NCBI RefSeq assembly: GCF_047338595.1 | Contig: NZ_JBLFBO010000002.1 | Coordinates: forward strand, 1-64,000 | Direction: 5' to 3' | DNA: 64,000 nt | Source: Nitrospira_D sp019636945 | Lineage (GTDB): Bacteria > Nitrospirota > Nitrospiria > Nitrospirales > Nitrospiraceae | Shown: in pieces, positions 1-9,182 of the stretch | Layout of the letters: each line of letters begins with the position of its first letter | Position numbering within the stretch: position 1 is the first letter of the stretch | Translations under genes and position numbers: made by a program | The notes under the pieces: generated by a model | The model's database searches: none | Seen by the model: only the letters and a program-made list of their open reading frames with translations | What the model was told of the DNA's origin: nothing

Positions 1-3000
1 CACCGTGTTACTCGACAGCGCCAGGTCCGTCGGCGTGTCGTTCACCGCCGTCACGCTCACATTCACGGTATCGGTCGCACTCGAGAAGGCCGTCGTGCCA
101 CCGTTACTCGCCGTGCTGACCTTTGTCCCCGCCGTCCCGCTCGTCTGATCCCACGCTCGCATCGTCAGCGCTGCCGTACTCGTCCCGTTGTAGTTGGCAC
201 TTGGTGAGAAATAGAGTCGCGTACTCCCGTTATCCGCGAGGAGGAGAGCGGACGTGTTGCTGACGGATCCCACGGCCGTCCACGTCGTCCCCCCGTTGGT
301 CGTGTAGTACCAGGTCCCGTTCGTCTCGTTGCTCCCCGTAATCGCGATGCCCTTCGAGGCTCCGCTATCGACATCCGTGATCCCGCCCGTGAACGCACTG
401 ACGGTCGAGCCCACCGCCCCAGAGGGCGCCCCCGCATCCTCGGCTACGGTGATCGACAGGGCCGTGTCCGCCAACACCGGCGCATCATTGACCGCCGTCA
501 CCGTTACATCCACCGTATCGGTCGCACTGCTGAACGCCGTCGTCCCTCCGTTGCTCGCCGTGGTGACTTTCGTTCCCGCCGTCCCGCTCGTTTGATCCCA
601 CGCCCGCACCGTCAGGGCAGCCGTGCTCGTCCCGTTGTAGTTGCCACTTGGTGAGAAGTAGAGCCGTGTATTCGCATTGTCGGCGAGGAGCAGGGCAGAG
701 ATATTGCTCACTGTCCCCACCGCCGTCCAGGTCGTTCCCCCATTCGTTGTGTAGTACCACGTCCCGTTCGTCTCGTTGCTCCCCGTGATCGCGATGCCCT
801 TCACCGCACTCGCATCCACATCGGTGATCCCACCCGTGAACGCGCTGAGCGCACTTCCCACCGCCCCGCTCGGCGCCCCCGCATCCTCCGCCACCGTGAT
901 CGACAACGCCGTGTCCGCCAGCACCGGCGCGTCATTGACCGCCGTCACCGTTACATCCACCGTATCGGTCGCACTGCTAAACGCCGTCGTCCCGCCGTTG
1001 CTTGCCGTGGTGACTTTGCTACCAGCACTGCCGCTGGTCTGGTCCCAGGCTCGCAGGGTCAGGGCTCCCGTGCTCGTGCCGTTGTAATTCGCTCCTGGTG
1101 AGAAGTAGAGCCGTGTGTTCGCGTTATCCGCCAGCAGCAGCGCCGAGGAATTACTGACCGATCCAATGGCCGTCCACGTCGTGCCCCCGTTCGTCGTGTA
1201 GTACCACGTCCCGTTCGTCTCGTTGCTCCCCGTGATCGCGATGCCCTTCGAGGCGCCGCTGTCCTGATCGGTGATCCCGCCCGTGAACGCACTCACCAAA
1301 CTGCCCACCGCCCCGCTCGGTGCGCCCGCATCTTCCGCCACCGTGATCGACAACGCCGTGTCCGCCAACACCGGCGCATCGTTCGTATTCGTCACGGTCA
1401 CGGCGATGGATTGGGTATCCGCCCCACCATTGTTATCCTTCACCGTCACGAGCACGTCGTAGACGTTGTTGCCTCCACTATCCGTCGGCGATTCGTAGTT
1501 GGGGGCGCTGATGAAGGACAGGACGCCCGTGCTGCTGTTGATAGTGAACTTGGCCGCATCGGCCCCGCCGCTGATGGAGTAGGTCAGCGTCGCCCCGACA
1601 TCGGCGTCGGTCGCCGTCACCGTGGTCACCGCTGTTACGTTCTCCGCGACACTGATGGAGGCTGTGACACCCCCACCGTTACTGGTGATAGTCGGTGCTG
1701 CATTGCCACCGGTTGCCGTGTAGCGCTGCATGAAGATGCCGGCCGTATCGCCCGTGCCGTTCCCAGACCAGGTGATCACGACTTTTCCGTCCTCGTAGGC
1801 CACACCAGGATAGTCTTGCCTGCCTGTTGTTGTAGTGGAAACCCGGCTTTCTGTCATCATTGCTGTTCCGGTCGAATCGTATTGCCTCGCGTAGACCCCC
1901 CAGCCAGAACCGTCCTGTCCGTTGCTCATCCACGACACAACAAAGTTGCCGCTGCCATCCATGGCCACATTCGCCATTTCCTGTTCATACGACGCACTGC
2001 TCGTCACGCTGACCATACTCCCTTGCGCGACCCCAGAACTGTTAAACCGTTGAGCCTGAATGTCAGCATTGCCACTGCTTAGGCTATCCCATGTCACCAC
2101 GAAGTTCCCGCTGTCGTTCATGGCGACTGAAGCACGCTGATCATTACTGCTGGCAACCGAATTGACAAGAAACTCCGAACCCTGCGCCACACCGGATGCG
2201 TTGTACCGTTGGCCATAGATGCTGTAGGCACTGGTGCCTGCCGTGCGTTCACCTTCCCACACCACGATAAAGTTGCCCGCTGCATCCATAGCAATGTCGG
2301 CACTATCTTGGTCGCCACCCGTAGTCGTATTGACCATGAAATTCGAACCGATTCTGGCGCCAGTAGCATCGTAGCGTTGGGCATACACATTGTCGTAGTA
2401 GGTCCCGCTCGCTTCAATATTGCTTTCGAACACCACGACAAACGAACCATCAGCAGCCATGCCGACATGCGCATGCTCTTGGTCATAGGTTGTCGTGTCG
2501 TTAACAAGAAACTCGCTGGTGATCGCCGTGCCGGATGAGTTATACAGCCGCGCATAGATGTCGTAGTCTCCGGTTCCCTGATCTCTCTCCCAGGTCACGA
2601 CGAAGGCCCCGCTAGCATTCATATCCACACTGGCCAAGCGTTCGTTCGCCGCATTGCTGGCAATGATAAACTCGCTCCCCTGGGCGGTGCCTGCACTGTT
2701 GTAGCGCTGGCCATAGATATTGCCCGCGCTCTCCCAGACCGAGACATAGTTCCCACTGGCGTCCATAGCGACACTATCTGGAGTGTAGTAGTCGAGGAGA
2801 GAGTTGTGAGTTTGCGTTCCTGTTGTCGTGGTATTGATGCGCGTTTCCCCGCCGCTGGCGGTTAGGCCAGCTGCCGTAACCGTGATCGTTACGGTATCGG
2901 CATGGCTAGTCGTGCCATCCGACACCACCACAATAAACTGCAGGGTAGTCGCAGAGCTTGGAGCGGTAAAGGTGGGGGACGCAGCCGTCGAGCTGCTGAG

Positions 3001-4461
3001 CGTCACCTTCGTTCCCTCGATCTGCGTCCACTGATAGGTGAGCGTATTGCCGTCCTGGTCTGAACTGCTGGTGGCCGATAAGGTCACGGCCGAGTTGGTA
3101 TAAACGCTCTGATCAGCGCCGGCTTCTGCAAGCGGACCATGGTTTCCAACTGTCGCAGCCGTGATCACCGTCTCGACGTTCGAATGGTTGATTGTGAAGA
3201 CGTCCCCACCACCTCGGTCAACCGTAATCACGCCACCGCTGTTCGTAATCGTGGCAGTCGAAAACTCGCTGAGATCGATAATATCCGTTGCGCCACCGCC
3301 GTTCACTGTATAGACATCGCCTGATTGTGCCCCAGTGAAGCGAAACACGTCGGTACCGGATCCTCCGACCATCTGATCATTTCCACCACCCCCAATGATC
3401 GTGTTCTTCCCAACGGCACTACCCCCATCCAAATAGTCATTCCCCGTCCCACCCAAAATCACGTCATCATCGCTGCCGCCTGAAATGGTGTCGTTGCCGG
3501 TTCCGCCGACTAAGATGTCGTTGCCACTTCCACTCGTTAAGGTGTCATCCCCTCCAGCCCCATACATGATGTCGGTGCCGCCGGCGGAAGATACCGGAGT
3601 GTTGTTTGCCGAATCACCGACATACCAATCGTTTCCGACTGGTCCGCCGATGACGGTGCCGGTCGCGGCATCCATCCAGGTTTCTGCCAGGAGTCCCTTC
3701 CAGTTGATCTGTGCTTCGTCGGACACCACGATCTGGGTTTCGATGGTGCCGATCCTGAATTCAAGGTCCCAGTCGCCCCCGAAGTCCACGTTACCGGTTA
3801 GATCGCTACTCGCCTGGACATCGGCCCCAGTCAGGGCAGCAAGTTGGGTAACTGCCGCTTGGCCTCTATCTCCCTCCGCGAAGTCGCACCCGTAGACAAG
3901 GAAGTCGGCTTGTTCCGACAGCGCCCCTTTGATCGCTGTCAGCTCGTCGGCATACTCTCCCGCCATACTGTCGATGGTGAGTGTACCGGTGCCAAGCTGT
4001 AGTGTCCCTGCATCGCCGTGAGAGATGACATGAATTGCGTCGATGTCAGTACGACCAGCAAGGGCACTGGCCATTTGCTCAATGCCGTCGTAGCTGCCAT
4101 CCAACATGACGACTTCGATCGTCGGGTCCATTCCACTCAGGAGGTCCTGATAGTTCGGTACCGTCGGATCGACGAAGACGATCTCCTGCCGTGACTCGAC
4201 CGGCAGATAGGTGGTGAGGCCTTGAAGAAGATCCTGGCTCGCGGTGGACTCCTGTGTCTCGCTACTGCTGTCTCCCGAGACTGCGGTTTCAGCCTGCTCT
4301 TGCGCGACCTGTTCTTGATTCACTTCAGCGGCCGTCGTAGCGCCTGCCGCATCGAACATAAGACGGGATTCGAGCGAAAGAATCGAGAGTTTCGGTCGAG
4401 CAGTCTCTCCCGCCTTCGAAGTAGATTTCGCCTGACTTGGCTTCTTCTTGTCTTGAGGCAT
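1..4461 (-). CDS. Giant DUF4347/RTX/cadherin-type surface adhesin, C-terminus outside window
   Basis: An open frame of 1487 codons runs unbroken from the ATG at 4461 to the window edge, so the protein is truncated only by the window. The N-terminus (residues 30-39, LESRLMFDAA) matches the LEPR-type motif found at the start of very large repetitive exported proteins. Residues about 85-255 form a DUF4347 domain with HISHG (His148) and YGCDFA (Cys192). Residues about 290-375 carry RTX-like GGxGxD calcium-binding nonapeptides. A PKD/REJ-like Ig domain follows (about 438-527), then several 60-75-residue repeats with QRYN and GSEFLVN signatures (about 537-917), a cadherin-like domain (about 920-1025), and 149-residue tandem repeats to the edge. 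There is no Sec signal peptide. It is probably a cell-surface adhesin exported by the operon at 5668-11517. The Shine-Dalgarno is weak (GAAAGAAA). Confidence 0.9.
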   Translation of the reverse strand, partial: MPQDKKKPSQAKSTSKAGETARPKLSILSLESRLMFDAAGATTAAEVNQEQVAQEQAETAVSGDSSSETQESTASQDLLQGLTTYLPVESRQEIVFVDPTVPNYQDLLSGMDPTIEVVMLDGSYDGIEQMASALAGRTDIDAIHVISHGDAGTLQLGTGTLTIDSMAGEYADELTAIKGALSEQADFLVYGCDFAEGDRGQAAVTQLAALTGADVQASSDLTGNVDFGGDWDLEFRIGTIETQIVVSDEAQINWKGLLAETWMDAATGTVIGGPVGNDWYVGDSANNTPVSSAGGTDIMYGAGGDDTLTSGSGNDILVGGTGNDTISGGSDDDVILGGTGNDYLDGGSAVGKNTIIGGGGNDQMVGGSGTDVFRFTGAQSGDVYTVNGGGATDIIDLSEFSTATITNSGGVITVDRGGGDVFTINHSNVETVITAATVGNHGPLAEAGADQSVYTNSAVTLSATSSSDQDGNTLTYQWTQIEGTKVTLSSSTAASPTFTAPSSATTLQFIVVVSDGTTSHADTVTITVTAAGLTASGGETRINTTTTGTQTHNSLLDYYTPDSVAMDASGNYVSVWESAGNIYGQRYNSAGTAQGSEFIIASNAANERLASVDMNASGAFVVTWERDQGTGDYDIYARLYNSSGTAITSEFLVNDTTTYDQEHAHVGMAADGSFVVVFESNIEASGTYYDNVYAQRYDATGARIGSNFMVNTTTGGDQDSADIAMDAAGNFIVVWEGERTAGTSAYSIYGQRYNASGVAQGSEFLVNSVASSNDQRASVAMNDSGNFVVTWDSLSSGNADIQAQRFNSSGVAQGSMVSVTSSASYEQEMANVAMDGSGNFVVSWMSNGQDGSGWGVYARQYDSTGTAMMTESRVSTTTTGRQDYPGVAYEDGKVVITWSGNGTGDTAGIFMQRYTATGGNAAPTITSNGGGVTASISVAENVTAVTTVTATDADVGATLTYSISGGADAAKFTINSSTGVLSFISAPNYESPTDSGGNNVYDVLVTVKDNNGGADTQSIAVTVTNTNDAPVLADTALSITVAEDAGAPSGAVGSLVSAFTGGITDQDSGASKGIAITGSNETNGTWYYTTNGGTTWTAIGSVSNSSALLLADNANTRLYFSPGANYNGTSTGALTLRAWDQTSGSAGSKVTTASNGGTTAFSSATDTVDVTVTAVNDAPVLADTALSITVAEDAGAPSGAVGSALSAFTGGITDVDASAVKGIAITGSNETNGTWYYTTNGGTTWTAVGTVSNISALLLADNANTRLYFSPSGNYNGTSTAALTVRAWDQTSGTAGTKVTTASNGGTTAFSSATDTVDVTVTAVNDAPVLADTALSITVAEDAGAPSGAVGSTVSAFTGGITDVDSGASKGIAITGSNETNGTWYYTTNGGTTWTAVGSVSNTSALLLADNGSTRLYFSPSANYNGTSTAALTMRAWDQTSGTAGTKVSTASNGGTTAFSSATDTVNVSVTAVNDTPTDLALSSNTV
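15..1388 (-). repeat. Near-identical 447-bp tandem repeats coding 149-residue adhesin modules
   Basis: The same words recur at exact 447-bp spacing; for example GTATCGGTCGCACT starts at 68, 515 and 962. Each unit encodes a module beginning AVNDAPVLADTALSITVAED and containing the motifs TNGTWYYTTNGGTTW, LYFSP and LRAWDQTSG. About three units are visible and the array may continue outside the window. The close identity at DNA level indicates recent unit duplication or gene conversion. Confidence 0.93.
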
Positions 4462-4786
4462 GGTTGGTTTCTTTCGCCAAAACATCGTGCGTCTATGTCA
4501 TCAAGACTGACAGTGGATCACGTCTTTTTCGGCATATTCGGAGCAGGGCTGGAGACTCAGCATCACCCCTGCAGGTCTGGGGCGCGTTCAATCATGGGAA
4601 TGAATATCAATCCATACGCATGGCTCCGAATAGGCAGTAATGAGGAATAAAGGGCCGCTGAACCTACAGCAGTGTCTCAACGCCAAAACTGGCTCCCGCC
4701 ACAAATGAAGCCGATTAAGATGTTTCCGCCAGCAACCGATACGACTGTTACGGTTTCCCGATCACTTCTCGAAGGAGCACGACACT
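4462..4786. other. Divergent intergenic region between adhesin and TIGR04255 gene
   Basis: This 325-bp stretch separates two divergently transcribed genes and must hold both promoters. An ORF reads across it on the plus strand, but it has no recognisable domain and no good ribosome binding site. I see no consensus promoter, repeat or hairpin that I would defend. Confidence 0.4.
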
Positions 4787-5512
4787 ATGAATCCTGCTTG
4801 GGAACAATTCACACGCTCACCGCTCCTCTCCGTGACCTGCCAGGTGCAGTTCCCGGTGATTTTGAAGATCAGTCAGGAGTTGCCGGCTTCCTTTCAGGAA
4901 CAGCTCCGCAAAGACTATCCGCTGTTTCAGCCGACCCAGGATCGCCGAGGCTACCGGCTTGCCAATCAAGAGACCCTGCGCGAGATTCTCTTGCTACCAG
5001 ACTCGTTGAATGTGATGGCCGGTCGCTATGCCGGCTGGACTGATTTCCGCACGCAAATCTCGTCCGCCATGAATGCACTCCAGGCCTGCTACGAACCGGC
5101 CTTCTGCGCCCGCGCCGACCTTCGCTTCCAAAGTGTCTTACGCCCGGCTCTCTATGGCTTCACGAAGATTCAGTGGACCGCATTGATTAACGCCAAGGTC
5201 CTCGGTCCTTTTTCACTTCCGGGCCATAAGGGGCAGCTGCAAGGCAGTCGTCATGAAGTAGTGATGACCCTCCCCGACAGCTCCGACCGATTCCGGCTGA
5301 CGCATGGATTCGTCCAGTACCGAGAAGCGAAGCAGGCCAATCAGCCTGGAGAACCAGCCTACCTGCTCGATCAAGACTACTTCACGACTCAACGTCTGGA
5401 GTGGATTGGTGTGCTTTCAACCTTGGATCGCTTTGAGCAAGAGGCAGGACAATTTTTCCGGCTCTGTGTCACGGAACAGTTCCATCAAGCGATGGTCGGC
5501 AAGGCGGCGTAG
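4787..5512 (+). CDS. TIGR04255 family protein
   Basis: The 241-residue product resembles the sporadically distributed TIGR04255 family: an N-terminal segment ending in a hydrophobic strand (CQVQFPVIL), a central region with conserved aromatic residues, and a C-terminal helix of the FFRLCVTEQFHQAM type. No enzymatic residues or membrane segments are evident, and the family has no established function. The ATG is preceded by AAGGAG nine bases upstream. It is a single gene, divergent from the giant adhesin and convergent with the M50/HlyD gene, so it sits inside the export locus on the opposite strand. Whether it takes part in that system is unknown. The family call is moderate because it rests on length and the terminal pattern. 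Confidence 0.65.
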   Translation: MNPAWEQFTRSPLLSVTCQVQFPVILKISQELPASFQEQLRKDYPLFQPTQDRRGYRLANQETLREILLLPDSLNVMAGRYAGWTDFRTQISSAMNALQACYEPAFCARADLRFQSVLRPALYGFTKIQWTALINAKVLGPFSLPGHKGQLQGSRHEVVMTLPDSSDRFRLTHGFVQYREAKQANQPGEPAYLLDQDYFTTQRLEWIGVLSTLDRFEQEAGQFFRLCVTEQFHQAMVGKAA

Positions 5513-5534
5513 GAAAACGTGATGCGTCTTGGGA

Positions 5535-5662
5535 TCTTTCGATCGTGAGTTTCAGGTTTCAAGTTTTCGGACGACATGAACCATGAGACATGAAACTTCA
5601 CACCCTTAACCGAGGCGCTTCACGTTTCACGTACGACGCTTCACGAGAGCCGCTTCACGCGC
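5535..5662. repeat. Degenerate GTTTCA / CGCTTCACG intergenic repeat (copy 1)
   Basis: Between two convergent stop codons lies a run of related short words: GAGTTTCAGGTTTCAAG, then CATGAGACATGAAACTTCA in the opposite sense, then CGCTTCACGTTTCACG, CGCTTCACGAGAG and CGCTTCACGCG. The words are imperfect tandem copies of a TTCACG-type unit in both orientations. Similar arrays occur near 30950, 48740, 49760 and 60585. Confidence 0.6.
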
Positions 5663-5667
5663 GTGTG

Positions 5668-7809
5668 TTAAAACCCACTCTCGCGTACCAACGTCGCCGC
5701 CACCTGATCCCAGGCCCGTTTGGCCACACTCGACGGTTGTCCCTCGATCTGGACATGGCCTGGCAGGATCTGACCGGGACTCGGCACTGCCTCATCTAAA
5801 CTCAATCGTACCCGATAGACCGAAATTTCCGGCTTAAGCCGCCCCTTCTCATCTTTTCTCACTGGGATATCCCCGCCATAGACCGAGGCGAGATAGGGCA
5901 CCGTGAATTCACGCTCGTCCACCTCGGCAATCTGGGTGACACGGGCCCCGATCGATGGCCTGGTGAGATCTAACGGAACGAATCGCGCCGGCTGTCCCAC
6001 TTCGATATAGGCCAACTCGTCGACCGGAACGAAACTTTCAATCTCAACCTGGCGTTCGTTCACAAGATACGTAATGGGCACTTTCTGATCGATCCACCGT
6101 CCAGCGATGAGTGACTCCGCGCGATCCCGCACCATCCCGTCGATGGGCGCCTTCAACGTCAAATTGTCCCGTTTGGCTTCAAGCCCGGTCAGTTCGGCAA
6201 GCCCTGCCCGGAGTGATTCCGCAATGACCTGTCGCTGATCACGATCCTGTCCGTACCCGGCCAATCGGCCAAGGCGGTAGTCCCACATGGTCACTTTGGT
6301 TTCGGCCAGCCGCACGTCCTTGTCCAACGACGGATTTTCCAACACGACGAGCGCATCTCCCGCCTTGACAACCTGCCCATCATGTACCAACACCTGTTGG
6401 AGACGGCCTGGTGTCGGCGCAAAAATCGTCGCGTAGGAAGAGGCTTGCAAGACAGCCGGGATCGAGATACTCGTCTGAATGGGAATCACTGTCATCACAA
6501 ACAGGGCCACCAGACAGGCGGCGCTGAACCACGCCCGTGGCGAGGCGGCATACAGTGCTCGGCTGTTCCACCAGACGGTCAGTTCCCGATAGACCGGCAT
6601 GGCAATGAACCAGACGATCTCGACCAAGAAAAGGAAGATGCCCAAGGCCTTGAAAAAGTAGTGATAGACCATCACGGCGATACCGGTAAACAGGATCAGG
6701 CGATAGAGCCAGATTGCCCAGGCATACACCACCATGGTGTGCTGCACCCTCTCAGATACAATTTCCGGAGCTGCACCATGTCGACCAAATAGCAGACTCC
6801 GCAAGCGCCATTGCCCAAACGCAAAGGCCCGATCTTGAAGATTCGGCAGGCCCAATCCATCGGCCAGCACATAGTAGCCGTCGAATCGCATCAGGGGATT
6901 CAGGTTGACGACCAGGCTCATCGCCAGACTGGTCGTGGCGACGATGAACGCAATGCTCCGTAAGGTCCCTTCCGGCAGAAAGCCCCACAGGAAGAGCGCC
7001 ACCGCTGCAAGACCAAGCTCGGCGATAACTCCGCCGCTGGCGATCAACAATCGCTTCCGTTTTGATGTCAGGCGGTACGAATCGGTCACGTCCGAATACA
7101 TCACCGGCATCATCACCATAAAGGCCACGCCCATGGTCGGCACGCGACACCCAAACCTGGTCGCCGTATAGGCATGTCCCAACTCGTGCACGATCTTCAC
7201 GGCACCAAGGGACAGGCTGTAGAGGATGGCGCCGCGCCAATTAAAAAAGTAGAGGAACGTCGAGACGAACGTGTCCCATTGTCGTCCGACCAGGATCAGC
7301 CCGAACAGTCCCAAGGTCCCGAAGGTCCACCTGGCGATGCTTGTGTAGAGCGGCTCCACCAACGGCAGCGTGGATTTCAGAAAGTTGTGCGGATGGACCA
7401 GCGGGATTTTGATGAACAGATAGTGGTGGACCAGCCACATCAGCCAATTGTGTTCACCGGCTTGAGCCTGGCTCTGATAGTCCGTGTGTTTGCCGCTGGC
7501 TGATTGCTCCGTGAGGTTGTTCGTATAGAGGAACTTGACGAGATCCTCCACGTCCGCCATGGACGTCTGACAGGTCGTCTCCTTCGTCATCACCGCATGG
7601 AGCTTTTCGATAGTTCCGGCATTCCACCGCTGGATCATCTGGTACACCGGCCATTCGATCTGGAAATAGCGAGTGCGAACCGGATCGACGATGGTCCAGG
7701 TCGGCACTCCATCAGGCGTGGGAGTCCCGCGGTTGAATTGGAGGTTCGGCCGTAATGTCGGCAACTTTCGTTCCTGCGGCTTGGTGCCTTGAGGACCGGG
7801 AATCACCAT
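5668..7809 (-). CDS. PqqD-like / M50 metalloprotease / HlyD-type membrane protein of an export system
   Basis: The 713-residue protein has three parts. Residues about 43-100 look like a PqqD-type winged-helix domain (WPVYQMIQRWNAGT, then DVEDLVKFLYTNNL). Residues about 125-440 are a multi-pass membrane domain with the site-2-protease zinc motif HELGH (208-212) and the second motif NPLMRFDGYY with Asp310. After the last helix (about 428-446) comes a HlyD-like periplasmic arm with a biotinyl-lipoyl half (about 452-495) and a beta-barrel. Proteins with this plan are known from loci beside TolC and large exported proteins, but their mechanism is not established. It lies last in a four-gene run; its ATG is 3 nt after the stop of the preceding gene. 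It may process or translocate the giant adhesin encoded downstream. Zinc-dependent activity is inferred from intact motifs. Confidence 0.85.
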   Translation of the reverse strand: MVIPGPQGTKPQERKLPTLRPNLQFNRGTPTPDGVPTWTIVDPVRTRYFQIEWPVYQMIQRWNAGTIEKLHAVMTKETTCQTSMADVEDLVKFLYTNNLTEQSASGKHTDYQSQAQAGEHNWLMWLVHHYLFIKIPLVHPHNFLKSTLPLVEPLYTSIARWTFGTLGLFGLILVGRQWDTFVSTFLYFFNWRGAILYSLSLGAVKIVHELGHAYTATRFGCRVPTMGVAFMVMMPVMYSDVTDSYRLTSKRKRLLIASGGVIAELGLAAVALFLWGFLPEGTLRSIAFIVATTSLAMSLVVNLNPLMRFDGYYVLADGLGLPNLQDRAFAFGQWRLRSLLFGRHGAAPEIVSERVQHTMVVYAWAIWLYRLILFTGIAVMVYHYFFKALGIFLFLVEIVWFIAMPVYRELTVWWNSRALYAASPRAWFSAACLVALFVMTVIPIQTSISIPAVLQASSYATIFAPTPGRLQQVLVHDGQVVKAGDALVVLENPSLDKDVRLAETKVTMWDYRLGRLAGYGQDRDQRQVIAESLRAGLAELTGLEAKRDNLTLKAPIDGMVRDRAESLIAGRWIDQKVPITYLVNERQVEIESFVPVDELAYIEVGQPARFVPLDLTRPSIGARVTQIAEVDEREFTVPYLASVYGGDIPVRKDEKGRLKPEISVYRVRLSLDEAVPSPGQILPGHVQIEGQPSSVAKRAWDQVAATLVRESGF

Positions 7810-7812
7810 CGG

Positions 7813-9180
7813 TCACCACCCCACCCATTGTCGAAGGGCGGTCAACGGTCGACGCAGCAACAGATAGGCGAGCGGTCCTCGCTCGCCGTAGACTTTGGCC
7901 GTCCCTTGCCATCCGATCCGGATGCGAGGATCCGCCGTGGTGAGTTGCGCTGTGACCCGATAGGCCAGCACATCGCCAGGCAGGACTTCGGCATGGTAAC
8001 TGGCATGGACGACGGTGGCGGGAAACGATTCCAACGCAAGGGCATTGAGAAAGACGAGCGCCTCGGCCCCCTCTTTGAGCACGATGGCATCGGCAACCGG
8101 CAGATCGATGCGTAACTCAATCTGTTTAGGATTCGCGATTTCCATGATCCGCTCACCCACCGTGACCGGCCGACCGATCCAATCGGACTTGTCTGAATAG
8201 AGCAGCAAGCCCGCTTGTGGGGCAACGACTTCGACCTGATCCAGCATTTCCTTCGCGTATTGCAGTTCGGTCTGGCGCAGATCGACCTCTGCTTCCTTGA
8301 GCGGCACATCGGCCTTCCGCTGCGGATCACCAAACCCCGCCTGAATCGACTGAGTCTGCTCCGCCCGCGCGACGGTCAATTGCTTTTCCGCGATGAGGAA
8401 CTGATTGCGGAGATTCGTGTCTTCGTATCGAAAGAGCGCCGTCCCGGCTTGCACTGTTTGGTTCGGATGCACGAGCACGTCGGCGATCACCCCGTCGATG
8501 GGCGCACTCACGACCACCGGATCTTTGGCCATGACTTTGACCGGAGCCACCGCCGAAATCCTGATCGGAACGCACAGCGCGGCGCCAATGGCGAGCGGAA
8601 TCAGCCACCAGGTCGGCTTCTTGATCTTCTTCGACCAGCTCTGCTCCTTTTTCGAGAGCGCTTTCCAGGCGTAGGCATAGCTCCCGGCCAGGCGATGGAC
8701 GATCGCCATATCGTTGTCCTGCCAGGCGAAATCCCGCTCGAACCACCAGGCTCCCAGGACCGTTTCGTCCGGATGTTGCAACGGACACCAAAACACGTGC
8801 CCCTTCACAAACTCATGCCAGCCACTCCGAAGCTCCTCCGGCAACAGCTCTTTCGTAATCACCACCGGTTGTTGCGTGGCCCCTGGAGCATGGGATAGTG
8901 CATACACTGCCTGTTCAAGCCAGACGATCATCGGCGCATGCCGATCGACCACCGCCACGCTGGAGGCATTGAGCACGTGGCAGGTCTCCTTGTCCGAACC
9001 GGGAGGACTCAGGAGAAAAGCGTTGTCGTAGGGGATCAATCGCCGGGTTTCATTGACGGATAGGAACTGCAACTCTTGAACGGTCTTTGCCGCACGGATC
9101 TGACCCTCCAGATGCGTGAGGGCTGCCAGGTGGATCAATGTCGGGATCTGCTGTGCGGTCGGTTCGGCCGTTGTCGCCAT
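7813..9180 (-). CDS. HlyD-family membrane adaptor with N-terminal GAF-like domain
   Basis: The 455-residue protein begins with a soluble region (about 20-180) that resembles a GAF domain (VQELQFLSVNETRRLIPYDN, later a GAWWFER strand). One transmembrane helix follows (about 190-212), then an inverted HlyD arm: a lipoyl-like half (VSAPIDGVIADVLVHPNQTV), a helical hairpin, the second lipoyl half and a barrel domain. By topology the GAF-like part faces the cytoplasm and the HlyD arm the periplasm. It starts 2 nt after the stop of the upstream adaptor and ends 3 nt before the M50/HlyD gene, so it is co-transcribed with them. A cytoplasmic sensory domain is unusual for an adaptor. The ligand, if any, is unknown. 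Confidence 0.82.
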   Translation of the reverse strand: MATTAEPTAQQIPTLIHLAALTHLEGQIRAAKTVQELQFLSVNETRRLIPYDNAFLLSPPGSDKETCHVLNASSVAVVDRHAPMIVWLEQAVYALSHAPGATQQPVVITKELLPEELRSGWHEFVKGHVFWCPLQHPDETVLGAWWFERDFAWQDNDMAIVHRLAGSYAYAWKALSKKEQSWSKKIKKPTWWLIPLAIGAALCVPIRISAVAPVKVMAKDPVVVSAPIDGVIADVLVHPNQTVQAGTALFRYEDTNLRNQFLIAEKQLTVARAEQTQSIQAGFGDPQRKADVPLKEAEVDLRQTELQYAKEMLDQVEVVAPQAGLLLYSDKSDWIGRPVTVGERIMEIANPKQIELRIDLPVADAIVLKEGAEALVFLNALALESFPATVVHASYHAEVLPGDVLAYRVTAQLTTADPRIRIGWQGTAKVYGERGPLAYLLLRRPLTALRQWVGW

Positions 9181-9182
9181 CG

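Noticed and set aside
15..1388. Regular repeats considered as a CRISPR array
   Set aside because: The period is 447 bp and the whole unit is coding and repeated, with no spacers.
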